DNA of 64,000 nt from Vibrio natriegens NBRC 15636 = ATCC 14048 = DSM 759 (lineage in GTDB: Bacteria; Pseudomonadota; Gammaproteobacteria; Enterobacterales; Vibrionaceae): contig NZ_CP141823.1 of the NCBI RefSeq assembly GCF_035621455.1, positions 1,488,001-1,552,000 of the forward strand, in the 5' to 3' direction. Shown one piece after another: positions 61,825-64,000 of this stretch. The notes beneath the pieces were generated by a model. It was not told where the DNA came from and made no database searches. It saw only the letters and a list, made by a program, of their open reading frames with translations. Position numbers and translations under genes: made by a program. The stretch's first letter is position 1. Each line of letters begins with the position of its first letter.

Positions 61825-62319
61825 ATGTGTAACACAAAAGGCAATAAAGGCATGAACGATTACTTTCACCTAGCTTGTGATGCTACTCTTAAAGAAATGA
61901 ATCAAGGTACAGGTGGTCCATTTGGTGCGACTTTGACACGGAATGGTGAGGTTGTTTGTGCGGTGGGCAACACAGTACTTAAAGATACTGATATTTCTGG
62001 CCACGCTGAAATGGTTGCTGTACGTGAAGCGTGTAAGAAACTGGACACTCTAGACCTATCAGACTGTGTGATGTACGCAACGTGTGAACCATGTCCAATG
62101 TGTGTAGCAGTGATGATGTGGGCAGGTATCAAAACTTGTTATTACGCTTCTACTCACGTAGATGCTGCGGAGCATGGCTTCTCAGACCAACATCTGAGAA
62201 GCTACTTAGACGGAACAGACACTTCAACGTTGGATATGATCCACCTTGAGGAAGGTCGTGAAGATTGTGCTGAAATTTGGGCTGAGTTCCGCCGCTTGAA
62301 CGAAGAAGTGGAAGCTTAA
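61825..62319 (+). CDS. Guanine-deaminase-like nucleobase deaminase (CDA fold)
   Basis: A 164-aa zinc deaminase. GGPFGATL (30-37), the catalytic HAE (60-62) and the zinc cysteines in CEPCPMC (Cys90, Cys93) are intact. AAEHGFSDQHLRSY after the core resembles Bacillus GuaD, which converts guanine to xanthine, more than yeast-type cytosine deaminase. Coupling to an NCS1 permease supports a base-salvage role. Cytosine remains possible. GGAG lies eight bases before the ATG. Confidence 0.88.
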   Translation: MCNTKGNKGMNDYFHLACDATLKEMNQGTGGPFGATLTRNGEVVCAVGNTVLKDTDISGHAEMVAVREACKKLDTLDLSDCVMYATCEPCPMCVAVMMWAGIKTCYYASTHVDAAEHGFSDQHLRSYLDGTDTSTLDMIHLEEGREDCAEIWAEFRRLNEEVEA

Positions 62320-62343
62320 TCCATCACTAAGTGTTCTTAATTT

Positions 62344-62378
62344 AGTGCTAGGGTTAACGTTACCACTAGCACTTTTTT
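62344..62378 (+). terminator. Terminator after the deaminase gene
   Basis: AGTGCTAG (62344-62351) pairs with CTAGCACT (62366-62373), extended by GGTTAAC/GTTACC in the loop, and followed by a T-rich run. Confidence 0.85.
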
Positions 62379-62421
62379 ATTTTTTATCCACTATCTGAAA
62401 TGCACAACCCCAAAAGACTTA

Positions 62422-63807
62422 TTACAAGACGATCGTGAAAGTGCTGCCTTGGCCCAAATGTGAAGACAATTCTATTCTCCCACCTAGGTTGTTCACCATC
62501 GCGGCGGCGAGTGATAGTCCTAAACCATATCCCTCTGTATTGCTACGGCTGCTGTCTACACGATATAAGCGCTCAAAAATAAGTGTATGCTCATTGGGAT
62601 CAACACCAATACCAGTATCAGTGACCGAAATGGCAACTGAGTTACTTCCTTGGGGCTGCACATCAAGCATTACCTTGCCTTTCTCTGGAGTGTATTTGAT
62701 TGCGTTGTCTACTAAATTAACCAGTATCTGAGTGAGTTTATCTGGGTCAGATTGAATCGTAGCCTCCTTGTCAGATGTATTGACTATCAACGAAATCTGT
62801 TTTTCCTCTGCCACGTCTTCGTACCAAGAACTGACGGTTTTTACCACGTCATTTACGTCCGTTAATACTTTTTGTTGTAAGCGTTTACCCATTAATTCAT
62901 CGTTTAGCTTCATGAGTGCGGTTAACATGTTGTTGGCTTGCATCGCATGCTCAGAGCAGTCGGATAATGCATCTCGCATAGCGTGGAAATTATCGCCACC
63001 GATCAGCGCCGATTGTGAGGACAACATGATCCTTGATAAAGGGGTTCGAATGTCGTGCGCTATCGCGTCTACGGTGGTATTCAGGGTTGTGGTCGTATGC
63101 TGCAATCGAGCTATCGCTTGATGCACGCTGGCGTTTATGACATTCAGCCCTTCAGGTTGCTCCGTGAATACTTCGATCTCATCGTTCTTTCCCTGGCGCA
63201 GCCTTTCTAAAAAACTTCCTAAAGTCATCAGAGGCGTCATCGCATTACGAAGAATTCTATGTGTAAATAAAGCGGTAATTACCACCATGACCAACATGGT
63301 ATAAAACGTCATCCGCCACTTTTCGAAGGCAATGTAATCGCGCTGTCGGTTATCAAGGACGAGCCAAAATTCACGTGCTTCACTTGCCAACTTCAACGTA
63401 GTGTAGGGGCTAAAAATAAAGGATTGCACCCAACTCTTGTCTTTCCCTGTCAATGTGTCAAGCTTGATATCTAATGATAGTTTTTCATCGCCAGCGATAA
63501 ATTTACGTGTTTTAAAGTCATCATTCTCAATCAGTAAAGCAGTGATATCATTGTCAATTAAGCGATGGGGATTGGCTTCCAATACGTGAATCAGGCGTTC
63601 TTCAGAATCATAGGTTAAAATTCGCTGATACTCAGATGCCATCGAGGATAGGATTTTTTTTTCGGTTTGGTAAAGGTCATAAAAAAATAGTGCACCGACA
63701 GCTAATTCCACTAGCAGTAAGCAACATAAAAGCAGCGCTATAAAGTGTAATAATAGCTTTTTTTGAGCTTTACTCAGCGCTTGCTCAATGCTGTGACTTG
63801 AGGACAT
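62422..63807 (-). CDS. Membrane sensor histidine kinase
   Basis: A 461-aa HisKA-type kinase. TM1 is at about 20-45 and TM2 near 165-190, flanking a periplasmic sensor (about 46-165). A HAMP-like linker follows, then the H-box AHDIRTPLSRIMLSSQ, N-box DNAIKYTPEKG, G1 VTDTGIGVD and G2 YGLGLSLAAAMV. The start at 63807 has GGAG six bases upstream and overlaps the response-regulator gene by 23 bp, so the two are coupled. The signal is unknown. Confidence 0.93.
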   Translation of the reverse strand: MSSSHSIEQALSKAQKKLLLHFIALLLCCLLLVELAVGALFFYDLYQTEKKILSSMASEYQRILTYDSEERLIHVLEANPHRLIDNDITALLIENDDFKTRKFIAGDEKLSLDIKLDTLTGKDKSWVQSFIFSPYTTLKLASEAREFWLVLDNRQRDYIAFEKWRMTFYTMLVMVVITALFTHRILRNAMTPLMTLGSFLERLRQGKNDEIEVFTEQPEGLNVINASVHQAIARLQHTTTTLNTTVDAIAHDIRTPLSRIMLSSQSALIGGDNFHAMRDALSDCSEHAMQANNMLTALMKLNDELMGKRLQQKVLTDVNDVVKTVSSWYEDVAEEKQISLIVNTSDKEATIQSDPDKLTQILVNLVDNAIKYTPEKGKVMLDVQPQGSNSVAISVTDTGIGVDPNEHTLIFERLYRVDSSRSNTEGYGLGLSLAAAMVNNLGGRIELSSHLGQGSTFTIVL

Positions 63808-64000
63808 AACCAACTCCTCGCAGAGTATGTATAAGTTGAGAATCAAAGTCTTTATCGACCTTACTTCGTAAGCGGCATACTAATACGTCCACAACATTGG
63901 TTTGAGGATCAAACTGATGCCCCCATACTTGCTCCAATATCGCTGTTTTTGAGATCACGACTTCTGGTCGCTCTAACAGTAACTTCATTAAGGTGAACTC
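63785..64000 (-). CDS. OmpR-family response regulator, C-terminal part (cut by window end)
   Basis: Only the last 71 codons lie in the window; the frame is open through base 64000. The visible part is the winged-helix DNA-binding domain: EFTLMKLLLERPEVVISKTAILEQVW, then TNVVDVLVCRLRSKVDKDF and the wing IHTLRGVGYVLK. The receiver domain lies beyond the window. It pairs with the kinase gene it overlaps. Confidence 0.93.
   Translation of the reverse strand, partial: EFTLMKLLLERPEVVISKTAILEQVWGHQFDPQTNVVDVLVCRLRSKVDKDFDSQLIHTLRGVGYVLKSQH

Overview
The window reads as a chromosome segment of a marine gammaproteobacterium, most likely a Vibrio. The evidence is the gal genes, the moderate GC with AT-rich intergenic stretches, a Vibrio-type palindromic intergenic repeat, TRAP transporters, an aaeXAB-type efflux operon and a Pta/TauE-type taurine locus. 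This is a judgement from protein character only; no database search was possible. Nearly everything is accessory metabolism and envelope function. There is no rRNA, no complete tRNA and no CRISPR array.

Layout. 1-2271: 3' part of galT, then galK. 2304-9547: an AraC regulator divergent from a cluster of two carboxymuconolactone-decarboxylase-like (CMD) proteins, a DUF3737 beta-helix protein, a PatB/MalY lyase, a cyclophilin-like protein, a cupin and a flavodoxin-fold reductase. Four of these carry signal peptides. Repeats of TTAGGCAA spaced 21 bp sit before both CMD genes. 9740-15929: a D-arabinitol catabolic locus (SorC-type regulator, dehydrogenase, xylulokinase, MFS transporter, HAD phosphatase) with a 16-bp perfect inverted-repeat operator. 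15991-18697: a CobS/CobT-like MoxR-ATPase and VWA pair, divergent from xsc. 18966-32065: a taurine dissimilation island comprising xsc, a YeiH-type exporter, an FRG-domain protein, taurine dehydrogenase subunits, a TRAP transporter, a tandem-cache protein, an IclR regulator, pta and tauE. Taurine would be imported, oxidised to sulfoacetaldehyde, cleaved to sulfite and acetyl phosphate, converted to acetyl-CoA, and sulfite or sulfate exported.

32314-39884: a diguanylate cyclase, a gene remnant, and a minus-strand operon running aaeX-, aaeA- and aaeB-like genes, two outer-membrane proteins and a DUF4056 lipoprotein. 40268-46359: an MCE lipid-transport operon (MlaE, MlaF, MlaD, auxiliary lipoprotein) followed by a large MscS-type channel. 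46774-48832: a second HlyD/DUF2955 efflux pair. 49228-51112: a PdxY-like protein that lacks the catalytic Asp, and a LysR regulator. 51384-53537: an NlpE-like lipoprotein, an IS3-family remnant and an AI-2E-type permease. 53889-56688: a second TRAP system.

56941 to the end: a lipoprotein, then a displaced 3' fragment of a serine-type tRNA with its terminator (a probable integration scar), small unknown ORFs and transposase or oxidoreductase debris, an NCS1 permease with a guanine-deaminase-like enzyme, and a two-component system cut by the window end.

The best leads for something undescribed are the exported CMD/cupin/flavodoxin cluster with its AraC-type operators, the FRG protein inside the taurine operon, the CobS/T-like pair facing xsc, and the PdxY-like protein without its catalytic Asp.
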